From Clostridia bacterium (GTDB taxonomy: Bacteria; Bacillota; Clostridia; Oscillospirales; SIG627), in assembly GCA_017408325.1 (NCBI GenBank), contig JAFQUW010000109.1, forward strand, positions 1 to 6,719: DNA of 6,719 bases, in the 5' to 3' direction. Numbering within the stretch: position 1 is the stretch's first letter; each line of letters begins with the position of its first letter. A program made the translations under genes and the position numbers. Below the pieces are notes generated by a model that saw only the letters and a program-made list of their open reading frames with translations, had not been told where the DNA came from and did not search any database. Below, in pieces: positions 1 to 5,480 of the stretch.

Positions 1-552
1 CTGTGCGCCACCGAGTTTGAAGATGCGCGAAACGCCCGCGATCTTTGCCGCCGCCAAAATGACGGGGGCGATCTTGCCCTCTCGGGCAGGGGTCGTCATC
101 ACGATCTCACTGCAGCCGGCAAGCTGTGCCGGGATCGCGTTCATCAACACGGAGGACGGGTACGCCGCGGTGCCACCCGGAACGTAGAGTCCGACCTTCT
201 CGATGGGGGTGATCTTCTGTCCGAGGACGGTTCCGTCCGCGCGACGGATCTCAAAGCCTTCGCGCACTTGATTCTTATGGTAGGCGCGGATGTTTTCCGC
301 CGCCTCACGCAAAATCGCGCAAAACTCTTCTCCGACGGTGGCAAACGCCTCCTCGATCTCCGCTTCGCTGACTTCAAAATCCGAAAGATCCGCCTTGTCA
401 AAACGAAGGCAGAACTCACGAAGAGCCTCGTCGCCGCGCACCTTCACCGCCTCCAAAATCTCCGAGACGGCGGCTGTGACGTCCACCTTTTCTTCCACAC
501 GGGCAAGGATCGCTTCCTCGCCGAGTTCGTTCCAATTCAAAATCGGTATCAT
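1..552 (-). CDS. hisD: Histidinol dehydrogenase, N-terminal part (cut by left window edge)
   Basis: HisD is the zinc-dependent, NAD-linked cytosolic enzyme that oxidises L-histidinol to L-histidine in the last two steps of histidine synthesis. Only 184 residues are visible; family members are about 430 long, so roughly the C-terminal 250 are off the left edge. Recognition rests on VGLYVPGG at residues 120-127, the following TAAYPSSVLMNAIPAQLAGC stretch (128-147), and FKLGGAQ at the edge (178-184), which begins the HisD signature. The start MIPILNWNEL lies 5 bases after the hisG stop, and the A/G-rich end of hisG (GGAAAAGAG) can serve as ribosome binding site. The frame is open throughout with no sign of damage. 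It is the fourth gene of the his operon, after hisG. The metal and catalytic residues of the distal half cannot be checked here. Confidence 0.96.
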   Translation of the reverse strand, partial: MIPILNWNELGEEAILARVEEKVDVTAAVSEILEAVKVRGDEALREFCLRFDKADLSDFEVSEAEIEEAFATVGEEFCAILREAAENIRAYHKNQVREGFEIRRADGTVLGQKITPIEKVGLYVPGGTAAYPSSVLMNAIPAQLAGCSEIVMTTPAREGKIAPVILAAAKIAGVSRIFKLGGAQ

Positions 553-557
553 CTTAC

Positions 558-1196
558 TTATCTCTTTTCCGAAAGTTCGGCCGCAAGGGACGCGTTTAAG
601 CGGTCGATCTGTGCTTTCTTAAACTGGTAAGAGGAACGGTTTGCGATCAGACGGGCGCTGATGGGCAAAAATTCCTCCACGACCGCAAGGTCGTTTTCTT
701 TCAACGTGGTTCCCGTCTCCACGATGTCCACGATGACGTCGGTCATCCCGAGGATCGGGGCAAGTTCGATCGAGCCGTTGAGATGCACGATCTCAATGTC
801 ACGGCATTTTGCGGCGTAATGTCGTTTGGCGATCGAGACAAACTTCGTCGCCACGCGCAGGGTGCGCGAGGGATCGTCGACGTAGCCGCGACGGGCGGCG
901 ACCGCCATCCGGCACTTGCCCACGCCGAGATCACAGAGTTCGTAAACGTCGGGGGCGTATTCCAGGAGAATGTCGCGGCCAGCAACGCCGATATCGGCGG
1001 CACCGCGCTCGACGTAGATCGGCACGTCCGAGGGCTTCACCCAAAAATAGCGCACACCGCTCTGCGGATTCTCAAAGATCAGTTTGCGGCTGTCCTCTAA
1101 GATCTCGGGACATTCAAAGCCCGCACGGGCGAACATCTGATACACTTTTTCGCCGAGTCTGCCTTTGGGCAGAGCAACGTTGAGCAGTTCCTTCAT
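558..1196 (-). CDS. hisG: ATP phosphoribosyltransferase catalytic subunit, short form
   Basis: HisG condenses ATP with PRPP to phosphoribosyl-ATP, the committed step of histidine synthesis. The protein has 212 residues, the length of the short form (HisG-S). Long HisG enzymes have about 300 residues and carry a C-terminal histidine-binding regulatory domain that is absent here. The short form works as a hetero-oligomer with HisZ, encoded immediately upstream. Visible motifs are ALPKGRL at 8-14, RVATKF at 114-119 and the PRPP-binding loop DVIVDIVETGTTLKEN at 153-168. The ATG overlaps the hisZ stop as ATGA, and a GAGGAGGTGA ribosome binding site lies 7 bases upstream, inside the last codons of hisZ, so the two subunits should be made in coupled amounts. 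Feedback inhibition by histidine, if present, would act through HisZ, as known for this enzyme class. Confidence 0.97.
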   Translation of the reverse strand: MKELLNVALPKGRLGEKVYQMFARAGFECPEILEDSRKLIFENPQSGVRYFWVKPSDVPIYVERGAADIGVAGRDILLEYAPDVYELCDLGVGKCRMAVAARRGYVDDPSRTLRVATKFVSIAKRHYAAKCRDIEIVHLNGSIELAPILGMTDVIVDIVETGTTLKENDLAVVEEFLPISARLIANRSSYQFKKAQIDRLNASLAAELSEKR

Positions 1197-2116
1197 GCCG
1201 TCACCTCCTCGGGCAGGCGATCCAGATACACGGCAAAGCCGACGGCCGCCGCCTGTTTTCCGAGCCGACGCATCAATTTGTCGTAGCGACCGCCCGAAAG
1301 CAGGGCGCGGGAAGCACCCGCTACGTAGCCGGAAAAGACGAGACCGTTGTAAAAACGGCGGTTCGGCAACACGGAGGAATCGAAGATGACGCGATCTCCG
1401 AACGCAGCCAGCGCGGGACTTTGTGCGAGAGCCTGAAGATTCTTCAGTACGTTTCGCATCTCCTCTCCGACCGCAAGCGGCAGAAGTACGTCCGCTGCTT
1501 TTCCGAGAGGCAACGAAGTATTTATGACGGTCACGAGAAGTTTGGTCAGAGACTCGCCGACGCCGTTCTTCTCGCAGAGACGGCGCGCTTCCACGGCGTT
1601 TTTCGTATGGATACAGACCGCGAGTTCCTCCTCGGCTCCCTCGACGAGGGACATCTCGGAAAAGAGAGCTTCCACCACACCGAGATCCGACACGGAAAGC
1701 ACGAAGTCTTCCGATACTTCTTTTAAACAGGCGGCGGCAAGAGAGAGGATCTCCTCAGTCTCCGCCTCCCCGAGATCGCCCATGCACTCGACACCCGACT
1801 GCAGGATCTCGGAAAAGCCTCCGCTCTGTGCAGGACGGTAGACCGTCTCGTTGTAGTAGAGCTTTTTGAGCGCGTCGCGGCTGTCGTAATTCTTTGCGAT
1901 CGACAGGGTGACGTCGGGCTTGAGCGCCATCAACACGCCGTCGGTGTCGGTAAAGGTAATAACCTGCGGACTGACGAGGAACTCCTTGTTTGACGCGTAG
2001 AGGTCGTATTCCTCAAACTTACTCATCCGATACGGGGCAAAGCCGCACTCTCGATACAGGCGGCGAAGCGCAAACGAGACCCGTTCCCGATCGGTCATCA
2101 AAGACTCGTAATCCAT
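1193..2116 (-). CDS. hisZ: ATP phosphoribosyltransferase regulatory subunit HisZ
   Basis: HisZ is a catalytically inactive paralogue of histidyl-tRNA synthetase that assembles with short HisG to give active, histidine-sensitive ATP phosphoribosyltransferase. The 307-residue product shows the class II synthetase fold: motif 2-like KPDVTLSIAK (66-75) and YNETVYR (88-94), a Q-x-GVE-x-MG segment (106-113), and motif 3-like SGGRYDKL (274-281). The segment where true HisRS has the histidine-A motif reads RRFYNGLVFSGYV (253-265), not RGLDYY, and the tRNA anticodon-binding domain is missing, so it is HisZ rather than hisS. The ATG at 2116 was chosen over an in-frame start 23 codons upstream: it follows an AGGAGG site at 7 bases and overlaps the preceding stop as TGATG, whereas the longer form would overlap the preceding gene by 70 bases. 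Its own stop overlaps hisG. Confidence 0.95.
   Translation of the reverse strand: MDYESLMTDRERVSFALRRLYRECGFAPYRMSKFEEYDLYASNKEFLVSPQVITFTDTDGVLMALKPDVTLSIAKNYDSRDALKKLYYNETVYRPAQSGGFSEILQSGVECMGDLGEAETEEILSLAAACLKEVSEDFVLSVSDLGVVEALFSEMSLVEGAEEELAVCIHTKNAVEARRLCEKNGVGESLTKLLVTVINTSLPLGKAADVLLPLAVGEEMRNVLKNLQALAQSPALAAFGDRVIFDSSVLPNRRFYNGLVFSGYVAGASRALLSGGRYDKLMRRLGKQAAAVGFAVYLDRLPEEVTA
1204..1209 (-). promoter_or_regulatory. Ribosome binding site of hisG
   Basis: AGGAGG lies seven bases before the hisG ATG, embedded in the Pro-Glu-Glu-Val codons that end hisZ. With the ATGA overlap it predicts coupled synthesis of the HisZ and HisG subunits. Confidence 0.85.
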
Positions 2117-2412
2117 CACTTCTCCTCCTCTTTTGCAAGACGGGAGAGAATGCGTTGATAGCCGCCTCCTCCGTAAAGGACGCACTTGTTCACACGGCTG
2201 ATGGTCGCGGAGGACGCGCCGGTCTCTTTTCCGATCTGGTTGAAGGTCTTTTTCTCCAGAAGATTCTTTGCCACGTCAAGTCGTTGCGACATCTCGATGA
2301 TCTCGTTGACCGTGCAGAGATCCTCCAAAAACGCGCTGCAATCTTCCTCGGTTTCCAACGCGAGGATCGCGCGGAACAGTTCCTTAGCCTGTCGGGTTTT
2401 CAGTGGGGACAT
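2116..2412 (-). CDS. yerC: TrpR-superfamily regulator, YerC/HisR type
   Basis: This 98-residue DNA-binding protein belongs to the YerC/YecD branch of the TrpR repressor superfamily. The family hallmarks are DLCTVNEIIEMSQRLDVAKNL (31-51) and a helix-turn-helix whose recognition part is GKETGASSATISRVNKC (61-77), followed by the typical YGGGGYQRIL tail (80-89). The start MSPLKTRQAK is set by AAGGAGGTGG six bases upstream. An in-frame GTG at 2446-2448 can be dismissed because it lies upstream of the predicted -10 box. It is the first gene of the his operon. From memory, comparative genomics has proposed that YerC proteins act as histidine-pathway repressors (HisR) in Gram-positive bacteria; position and the palindrome in its own promoter fit that and imply autoregulation. 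The ligand, histidine or another, is not shown by the sequence. Confidence 0.9.
   Translation of the reverse strand: MSPLKTRQAKELFRAILALETEEDCSAFLEDLCTVNEIIEMSQRLDVAKNLLEKKTFNQIGKETGASSATISRVNKCVLYGGGGYQRILSRLAKEEEK
2124..2129 (-). promoter_or_regulatory. Ribosome binding site of hisZ
   Basis: A perfect AGGAGG core, in GAGGAGGAGAAGTG, lies seven bases before the ATG at 2116 and inside the last codons of yerC. It fixes the hisZ start and indicates translational coupling. Confidence 0.85.
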
Positions 2413-2418
2413 AATCCA

Positions 2419-2424
2419 CCTCCT
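2419..2424 (-). promoter_or_regulatory. Ribosome binding site of yerC
   Basis: A perfect AGGAGG core, inside AAGGAGGTGG, sits six bases before the ATG at 2412. It decides the start codon against the upstream in-frame GTG. Confidence 0.85.
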
Positions 2425-2438
2425 TGATTTATGGTCAT

Positions 2439-2467
2439 ATGTTATCACTTTAGCACACTAAAGTCAA
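2439..2467 (-). promoter_or_regulatory. Sigma-A-type promoter of the his operon
   Basis: Read on the minus strand, the -35 hexamer TTGACT (2467-2462) and the -10 hexamer TAACAT (2444-2439) are separated by exactly 17 bases. The -35 box matches consensus at five of six positions and the -10 at four of six. Transcription would start near 2432, giving a leader of about 20 nucleotides before the yerC ATG. That leader is too short for a T-box or peptide attenuator, so control should act at initiation. Confidence 0.7.
2447..2464. promoter_or_regulatory. Candidate HisR/YerC operator palindrome
   Basis: ACTTTAG-CACA-CTAAAGT is a perfect inverted repeat with 7-base arms and a 4-base centre. It overlaps the -35 hexamer and most of the spacer of the his operon promoter, so a bound protein would block RNA polymerase. 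The first gene of the operon encodes a TrpR-superfamily protein, and TrpR itself recognises a palindrome with CTAG-type half-sites, so a CTTTAG/CTAAAG site is plausible for this relative. The palindrome is directly visible; the binding protein is inferred. Confidence 0.65.
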
Positions 2468-2492
2468 GGGGTTTTGCAAGGTTTTTCGGGCG

Positions 2493-2527
2493 TTTTTTGC
2501 GTTTTTTTCGAAATGATCCGCAAAAAA
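2493..2527. repeat. AT-rich inverted repeat in the divergent intergenic region
   Basis: TTTTTTGCG at 2493-2501 and CGCAAAAAA at 2519-2527 are perfect 9-base inverted copies separated by 17 bases. They lie between the two divergent promoters, upstream of both, so this is not a terminator of either gene. It could be a protein-binding site or bent DNA, or chance in an A/T-tract-rich spacer. A second small inverted repeat, CCGTC-TGCG-GACGG, lies at 2541-2554. I see no small gene in the intergenic stretch. Confidence 0.4.
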
Positions 2528-2574
2528 GGACGCCTTCCCGCCGTCTGCGGACGGACGCCGCTGTTTCTTTCTTC

Positions 2575-2603
2575 TTGTGTTTTGACGCGATTCATAGTAC
2601 AAT
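2575..2603 (+). promoter_or_regulatory. Putative promoter of the acyltransferase gene
   Basis: A good -10 hexamer TACAAT (2598-2603) lies 17 bases downstream of a weak -35, TTGTGT (2575-2580). A nicer TTGACG at 2582-2587 is only 10 bases from the -10 and so is unusable with it. Transcription would begin near 2610, giving a leader of about 20 nucleotides. The start codon is the ATG at 2630, preceded by TGAGGT with six bases between GAGG and the ATG. Confidence 0.5.
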
Positions 2604-2629
2604 GAAAAAAACGACGCTTGAGGTACGAC

Positions 2630-3895
2630 ATGAAAATCAAAGAGATCCGCCTCTCCTACGGCGAGACGAAACAACTCGAAAAGAAGAAGCACCGCCGCCC
2701 GAGAAAGCCCTTTTTCCTCATCGGCGCGCTCGTGCGGCTTCTGTCGCTTCCCACTCTTTGGAAAACGAAGTTTTCCTTTGACGCATCGGGTCTGAAACGC
2801 GCCGGAAAAGGCCCGTACCTGATCTTGATGAACCACTCAAGTTTCACGGACATGAAACTTGCCTACCGCATCTTTTATCCGCGCCACCCCTTCTCGATCG
2901 TCTGCACGACGGACGCCTTCATCGGGAAAGCTTGGCTTTTGCACCTGATGGGCTGTATCCCGACGCAGAAATTCGTCACCGACGTCAGCCTCGTGCTCGA
3001 TCTGGTGCACGCGGTCAAAGCAAACGGTGTCAGCGTCCTGCTCTACCCCGAGGCCGGCTATTCCCTCGACGGAACGGCAACGGTGCTCCCGAAAAAATTC
3101 GGTCAGCTCGTCAAAAAGCTTGAGGTCCCCGTCCTGATGGTCAAAACCGAGGGTGCGTTTTTACGCGATCCGCTCTACAACGCGCTGCAGCTCAGAGACG
3201 TGCGCGTCTCGGCAAAGGTCGACTGTCTGTTCACGAAGGACGAGCTTTCTTCCGCGTCGGTCGAAGAGATCGATCGAGTGGTCGGCGACGCCTTCACATT
3301 CGACGCGTGGCGCGAGCAGGAAGCCGCCGGCACTCTCGTCACCGAAGCACACCGCGCGGACTTTTTGCACCGCGTGCTCTACCGCTGTCCCGCCTGCGGG
3401 GCGGAGGACAAGACCGAAGGATGCGGCACGACCCTCACCTGTCACGCCTGCTCAAAGGTCTATCGTCTGGAAGAAAACGGAACCCTCACTTCCGACGGCG
3501 GCGCAGAGTTTTCCTACGTTTCCGACTGGTTTGCCTGGCAGCGCGAGTGCGTGAAGCAGGAGCTTCTCAAAGGCGGCTACAAACGGGAATGGCGCGTGGA
3601 CATTGCGCTCGTGCGCGATCACAAGGGGCTCTACCGCCTCGGCGAAGGCACGCTGACCCAGACGGACGAAGGACTCCGGCTCGTCAGCGACGACGGGGAG
3701 CTCGACTACACCCAGTCCGCAAAATCCTCCTACTCCCTCAACGTCGACTACCACTGGTACGAGATCGGCGACGTCATCGGGCTCGGCACGCGAAAGGAAC
3801 TCTATTACTGTTTCCCGAAGGACCGATCCGAGAGCGGCGTTACAAAGGCGCGTCTGGTCGCCGAGGAACTCTACAAACTCAAGACCGAAGCGTAA
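2630..3895 (+). CDS. PlsC-like acyltransferase with zinc ribbon and C-terminal domain
   Basis: This 421-residue protein is probably a lysophosphatidate-type (1-acyl-glycerol-3-phosphate) acyltransferase acting at the cytoplasmic membrane in phospholipid synthesis. The acyltransferase region covers about residues 25-200: the catalytic NHSSFTD (68-74) is a perfect NHx4D motif, GCIPTQK (108-114) fits motif II with Lys for the usual Arg, and YPEAGYS (139-145) replaces the usual FPEGTR of motif III. A basic stretch (KKKHRRPRK, 18-26) and a hydrophobic segment (28-44) near the N-terminus suggest membrane association. Residues 253-274 form a zinc ribbon, CPAC then CHAC, with another Cys at 265. The remaining 145 residues, rich in Trp and Tyr, match no domain I recognise. 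PlsC enzymes usually have about 200-260 residues. The ATG follows a GAGG site at six bases; an in-frame TTG at 2618 would overlap that site. It is a single gene with its own promoter and terminator. The acyl acceptor is uncertain. Confidence 0.8.
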   Translation: MKIKEIRLSYGETKQLEKKKHRRPRKPFFLIGALVRLLSLPTLWKTKFSFDASGLKRAGKGPYLILMNHSSFTDMKLAYRIFYPRHPFSIVCTTDAFIGKAWLLHLMGCIPTQKFVTDVSLVLDLVHAVKANGVSVLLYPEAGYSLDGTATVLPKKFGQLVKKLEVPVLMVKTEGAFLRDPLYNALQLRDVRVSAKVDCLFTKDELSSASVEEIDRVVGDAFTFDAWREQEAAGTLVTEAHRADFLHRVLYRCPACGAEDKTEGCGTTLTCHACSKVYRLEENGTLTSDGGAEFSYVSDWFAWQRECVKQELLKGGYKREWRVDIALVRDHKGLYRLGEGTLTQTDEGLRLVSDDGELDYTQSAKSSYSLNVDYHWYEIGDVIGLGTRKELYYCFPKDRSESGVTKARLVAEELYKLKTEA

Positions 3896-3918
3896 CGAAG
3901 AACAAAAAAAGACCGAAG
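3881..3918 (+). repeat. Short direct repeat spanning the acyltransferase stop
   Basis: AAGACCGAAG occurs at 3881-3890, in the last codons of the acyltransferase gene, and again at 3909-3918 as the 5' arm of the terminator. Both copies are complementary to CTTCGGTCTT at 3923-3932, so the transcript could form either of two hairpins. It may simply be chance or a by-product of how the terminator arose. Confidence 0.45.
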
Positions 3919-3936
3919 AAATCTTCGGTCTTTTTT
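3904..3936. terminator. Bidirectional intrinsic terminator
   Basis: Stem GACCGAAG (3911-3918) pairs with CTTCGGTC (3923-3930) around the four-base loop AAAT, and one more A-T pair is possible. Six T follow on the plus strand and seven A precede it, which become seven T on the minus strand. It lies 8 bases after the acyltransferase stop and 14 bases beyond the holin stop on the opposite strand, so it ends both convergent units. Confidence 0.92.
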
Positions 3937-3950
3937 GATTGGCTGCAGGT

Positions 3951-4286
3951 TCAGGAAGCGGTCGTCTGAAAGGCAGCTTTGTATTCCGCGACGGCGGACT
4001 CGATGAGCATACGAAGCTCGAGTTCCCCGATCTTGATGCCGCGTTCGGAGAGCATTTCCGTTGCGGCAGAGATGGCCTTTCCCAGCTTCTCTTCCCCACC
4101 GAGATCACGGTAGATCTGTTCGACTGCCTTGACGCAAGTGGAGACGATCTGCTGTTTTTCGCGGTCGTTGACGTAGGTCTCGTAGAGGCGCTTTGCCACC
4201 ATTCCGAGATAGCCCATCACGGCAGTCAGTGCCGCGGAGATGAGCGTCGGTCCGTACTGAGTCAAAAAGAGGTGAAACACTTCCAT
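3951..4286 (-). CDS. Phage holin, LLH family
   Basis: Holins make membrane lesions that let a cytoplasmic endolysin reach the cell wall at the end of the lytic cycle. This 111-residue product has one predicted membrane helix near the N-terminus (about 13-31, LISAALTAVMGYLGMV core) followed by a charged soluble tail. The tail has the LLH-type pattern CVKAVEQ (51-57), a GGEEKLGKA segment (63-71) and GIKIGELELRMLIESAVAEY (83-102). The ATG lies 4 bases after the endopeptidase stop, and an AAAGGG stretch within the end of that gene may be its ribosome binding site. It is the last gene before the shared terminator, directly behind the endolysin, which supports a lysis role. The family assignment is from pattern recognition. 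Confidence 0.85.
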   Translation of the reverse strand: MEVFHLFLTQYGPTLISAALTAVMGYLGMVAKRLYETYVNDREKQQIVSTCVKAVEQIYRDLGGEEKLGKAISAATEMLSERGIKIGELELRMLIESAVAEYKAAFQTTAS

Positions 4287-4290
4287 CTTC

Positions 4291-5142
4291 TCACGCCCTT
4301 TCCACGTATTCGTCGGCGACCCAGGAGTTGAGCTCGCGGATCAGAACGCGACCCGAAAGGACCTGTGCGACGGTGTATTTTTGACCGAGATAGCGGCTCG
4401 GCACCTTGACCCCGTTGGTGTAGACCGCGCCTTGCTTGATCTTCACCCTGTCCCCCGTTCGGTAACCCTTCTGTTCCTCGGGCTTCTGCGGCGCGGCGGC
4501 GGAGACTTTTTTCACGTAGCGGTTTTCCACCCAGGAGTACAGTTCGCGCACCAGAACGCGGCCGACGCCCGTCTGTGCGACGGTGTAGGTCTTTCCGATA
4601 TACTGCGCGGGCACTTTGACCCCGTTGGTGTAGACGGCACCCTTGACGAGGGTGATCCCGTCGCCTTCGCGAAACGCGGCATCCACCGTCTTTTCGGGAA
4701 GTTCTTCGTCCGTCTTTGCGTCGTAGACGCCGAGGCGGTTCGGAATGCCGCTGTAGGCGCAGATATCAAGACTCTCCGTGGAGAAGCCCTGCGGGCGCAG
4801 CTCCCAGTGGAGGTGGGCGCCGTAGGCCTTACCCGTGTCGCCCATGATGCCGATCACCTGCCCCTTTTTCACGCGTTCCCCTGCACGCACGAGACGCTGC
4901 GAGAGGTGGCAATGATAGAGACGGCGACCGTCGTCGAGGTCGAGGCGGACGTAGTTTCCCCACTCCCAAGTCTTATTCTGTCGGTCGGTGACCATCGTAC
5001 TGACGGCGACGGTGGCATCCTCCACGGCGACGATGCGAGTCGAGGAGGTTCCGACCAAGTCAATGCCTTTGTGGAACTCGCCTCCGCGCTCTCCGTAAAG
5101 GCTGGTGACGCGGACGTCACCGGATTCAAATGGATTTTTCAT
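4291..5142 (-). CDS. Phage M23-family endopeptidase (endolysin) with two wall-binding-type repeats
   Basis: This 283-residue protein is a LytM/lysostaphin-type zinc endopeptidase expected to cut peptidoglycan cross-bridges or stem peptides. The catalytic domain occupies about 8-118. Zinc ligands are H24 and D28 in FHKGIDL and H112 in HLHWE; H79 (YHCHLS) and H110 are the usual catalytic histidines. After a linker, two near-identical modules follow at 160-211 and 230-281, each with GAVYTNGVKVP, YTVAQ and a Glu-Leu...Ser-Trp-Val ending; they look like SH3-type wall-binding repeats. There is no signal peptide, which fits export through the adjacent holin. The start MKNPFESGDV avoids a 124-base overlap with the preceding gene that a longer in-frame form would need. 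Its A/G-rich ribosome binding site (AAAGGA) is rather far, about 15 bases, so the exact start is slightly uncertain. Confidence 0.92.
   Translation of the reverse strand: MKNPFESGDVRVTSLYGERGGEFHKGIDLVGTSSTRIVAVEDATVAVSTMVTDRQNKTWEWGNYVRLDLDDGRRLYHCHLSQRLVRAGERVKKGQVIGIMGDTGKAYGAHLHWELRPQGFSTESLDICAYSGIPNRLGVYDAKTDEELPEKTVDAAFREGDGITLVKGAVYTNGVKVPAQYIGKTYTVAQTGVGRVLVRELYSWVENRYVKKVSAAAPQKPEEQKGYRTGDRVKIKQGAVYTNGVKVPSRYLGQKYTVAQVLSGRVLIRELNSWVADEYVERA
4300..4455 (-). repeat. Wall-binding module repeat, copy 2 (C-terminal)
   Basis: This encodes residues 230-281 of the endopeptidase and aligns without gaps to copy 1, exactly 210 bases away. A 20-base stretch at 4406-4425 is identical to 4616-4635, while other parts differ mostly at third codon positions or by conservative changes. 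This points to an in-frame duplication that has since diverged. Confidence 0.9.
4510..4665 (-). repeat. Wall-binding module repeat, copy 1
   Basis: This encodes residues 160-211 of the endopeptidase, beginning Gly-Asp and ending Arg-Tyr-Val-Lys-Lys. It is joined to copy 2 by an 18-residue linker rich in Ala, Pro, Glu and Lys (212-229), the sort of flexible spacer common between wall-binding domains. Confidence 0.9.
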
Positions 5143-5165
5143 TTTGATTTTCGTCTTTCCTTTCT

Positions 5166-5477
5166 TTACAGTCGTCCGATGACGAGCGTGACGGCACCTG
5201 CGATCGCCGCAAGGACGGCGGTGAGAAGATACGAAAGCGCACTTCTTTTGTAGTAGCGCAAGTCTTCGCCCGGCGCGCGTTCCACGCACGAAAGTCTTCG
5301 CTCGGTATCGGACAGTTTTTCCTCGAAGGAGGACAGTTTCTGTGAGATCCCCTCACAGAGCACGGTCAGATGGGAGAGTTGATGCACCTCCCGTTTGATC
5401 TCGTCGATCTGGTGAAAAATATTCTTTTCGTTGGTCTCGAGCGCGGCGGTGCGCTCACCCAATGCGCGCGTTTCCAT
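5166..5477 (-). CDS. XhlA-like coiled-coil membrane protein of phage lysis region
   Basis: This 103-residue protein has a long charged helical part (about 5-68) with heptad-like spacing of Leu and Ile, then a basic patch (YYKR, 75-78) and one C-terminal membrane helix (about 80-101, core YLLTAVLAAIAGAVTLVI). The layout resembles XhlA-type proteins that sit between tail and endolysin genes in Firmicutes phages and assist lysis with the holin; I saw layout rather than a diagnostic motif, so the family name is tentative. The expected topology is a cytoplasmic N-terminus anchored by the C-terminal helix. The ATG lies 3 bases after the tail protein stop, with a GAGG site six bases upstream. A 23-base gap separates it from the endopeptidase. 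Confidence 0.72.
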   Translation of the reverse strand: METRALGERTAALETNEKNIFHQIDEIKREVHQLSHLTVLCEGISQKLSSFEEKLSDTERRLSCVERAPGEDLRYYKRSALSYLLTAVLAAIAGAVTLVIGRL

Positions 5478-5480
5478 CCC

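Noticed and set aside
2117..2185. Upstream extension of hisZ by 23 codons
   Set aside because: It would overlap yerC deeply, encodes an Arg-rich non-family sequence and even translates the ribosome binding site of the ATG at 2116.
2412..2440. T-box or histidine leader-peptide attenuator before the his operon
   Set aside because: The predicted transcript leader is only about 20 nucleotides, with no room for a specifier stem, terminator or His-rich leader peptide.
2541..2554. GC-rich hairpin CCGTC-TGCG-GACGG as terminator
   Set aside because: It has no T tract on either side, and no gene ends nearby because both neighbours diverge from this region.
3900..3950. tRNA gene or fragment as a phage attachment site
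   Set aside because: The stretch is a simple terminator hairpin with A and T tracts; no cloverleaf or TPsiC-like arm is present.
3307..3969. Plus-strand open frame of 220 codons
   Set aside because: It overlaps the acyltransferase in another frame, is extremely Arg-rich as GC-rich shadows are, and runs through the terminator.
3452..4108. Minus-strand open frame of 218 codons
   Set aside because: It crosses the terminator and is antisense to the acyltransferase; no family features are visible.
4381..5253. Long plus-strand open frame of 290 codons
   Set aside because: It is the shadow of the M23 gene, whose zinc motifs and repeats are clear on the minus strand; the shadow protein resembles nothing and has no ribosome binding site or promoter.
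5143..5289. Upstream extension of the M23 endopeptidase by 49 codons
   Set aside because: It lies antiphase over the coding end of the coiled-coil gene, gives a basic Cys/His/Arg-rich stretch unlike the family, and has no good ribosome binding site.
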